From NCBI GenBank assembly GCA_016709675.1, contig JADJMH010000017.1:1-31088 (forward strand): a stretch of 31,088 nucleotides of DNA. Reading direction: 5' to 3'. The DNA is from Candidatus Accumulibacter proximus (GTDB lineage Bacteria; Pseudomonadota; Gammaproteobacteria; Burkholderiales; Rhodocyclaceae). A program made the position numbers and the translations under genes. Within the stretch, counting starts at the first letter, position 1; the number at the start of each line of letters is the position of its first letter. Under the pieces are notes generated by a model. The model searched no databases, was not told the DNA's origin, and saw only the letters and a list, made by a program, of their open reading frames with translations. Shown here piece after piece: positions 30,933-31,088 of the stretch.

Positions 30933-31088
30933 TCAGCCCTCAATGAAGCGGTCGATGAAAGCCGCCACGCTGGCCTGGCCGACAAAGACGCCGTAGTGCC
31001 CTTCGCAGAGAATGTCAGCCTGCAGGGGCCTGCAACTTGCGCAGCGAAGCCTGATAGTCGGTCCGGTTCGACAACAGCGCCGGGTGGA
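30933..31088 (-). CDS. MBL-fold metallo-hydrolase, C-terminal fragment (partial, frameshifted)
   Basis: The window edge cuts this gene. Reading leftward, HPALLSNRTDYQASLRKLQA is followed, after removal of one base from a CCCC run near 31025, by LQADILCEGHYGVFVGQA and SVAAFIDRFIEG, ending at the TGA of 30933-30935. The phrase ADILCEGHYGVF near the end is typical of metallo-beta-lactamase-fold hydrolases of the glyoxalase II type; its His is a late metal ligand or substrate contact. Only about 52 residues are present, so the substrate cannot be judged. Its stop lies 170-180 bases upstream of the aldehyde dehydrogenase start on the same strand. Confidence 0.65.
   Translation of the reverse strand, partial: STRRCCRTGPTIRLRCASCRPLQADILCEGHYGVFVGQASVAAFIDRFIEG

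Overview
The window is GC-rich, mostly single-copy bacterial DNA. It carries a pst phosphate-uptake operon behind a Pho box, a wax-ester/triacylglycerol synthase operon, phosphoenolpyruvate carboxylase, an aldehyde dehydrogenase with its DUF779 partner, a PEP-CTERM protein and a giant RTX surface protein. This combination fits a betaproteobacterium, and a polyphosphate- and storage-polymer-accumulating 'Candidatus Accumulibacter'-like organism is my best guess. That is inference from gene content; no rRNA or marker gene here proves it.

Layout. 1-95: a short PstS-like remnant. 96-744: no recognisable gene, but a Pho box at 676-693 directly upstream of pstS. 745-4588 (+): pstS-pstC-pstA-pstB, all conserved in content but broken by many single-base indels. 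4547-7912 (-): a tightly packed lipid operon (WS/DGAT acyltransferase, then two alpha/beta hydrolases). 8058-8540: a scar with a DUF1059-like gene end (-), a DUF4338/DruA-like C-terminal fragment (+) and a terminator. 8750-9787 (-): an HTH antitoxin/PIN toxin pair. 9944-10503 (-): a SpoT-like HD hydrolase. 10571-10584: an FNR/ANR-type box. 11043-24691 (+): one giant gene. 24735-25508 (+): a PEP-CTERM protein. 25933-28753 (+): ppc. 28833-30753 (-): DUF779 protein and aldehyde dehydrogenase. 30933-31088 (-): the C-terminal end of an MBL-fold hydrolase.

The centrepiece is the giant gene. As given it is split into several frames, but four small indels in homopolymer runs, located by comparing its own near-identical repeats, restore a single frame of about 4,549 residues. 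Its order is: six ~232-residue repeats containing RTX nonapeptides, more RTX repeats, CARDB, PPC-like, IPT/TIG-like and DUF11-like beta domains, a complete RHS/YD shell with RHS core, an AT-richer post-core segment, a conserved surface-protein domain, six Calx-beta domains, and an unrecognised C-terminal domain. An RHS shell buried mid-protein, rather than ending in a variable C-terminal toxin, is the most unusual feature of the window. A PEP-CTERM protein follows after 43 bases.

Sequence quality matters for reading this window. Frameshifts are dense in about 0.8-10.5 kb and 28.4-31 kb, occur inside the near-identical repeats, and are absent from an 11.4-kb stretch (13307-24691). Even ppc is hit, and protein motifs survive across every break. 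Uncorrected homopolymer errors are therefore a better explanation than gene decay for most of them, although decay of pst cannot be excluded from sequence alone.
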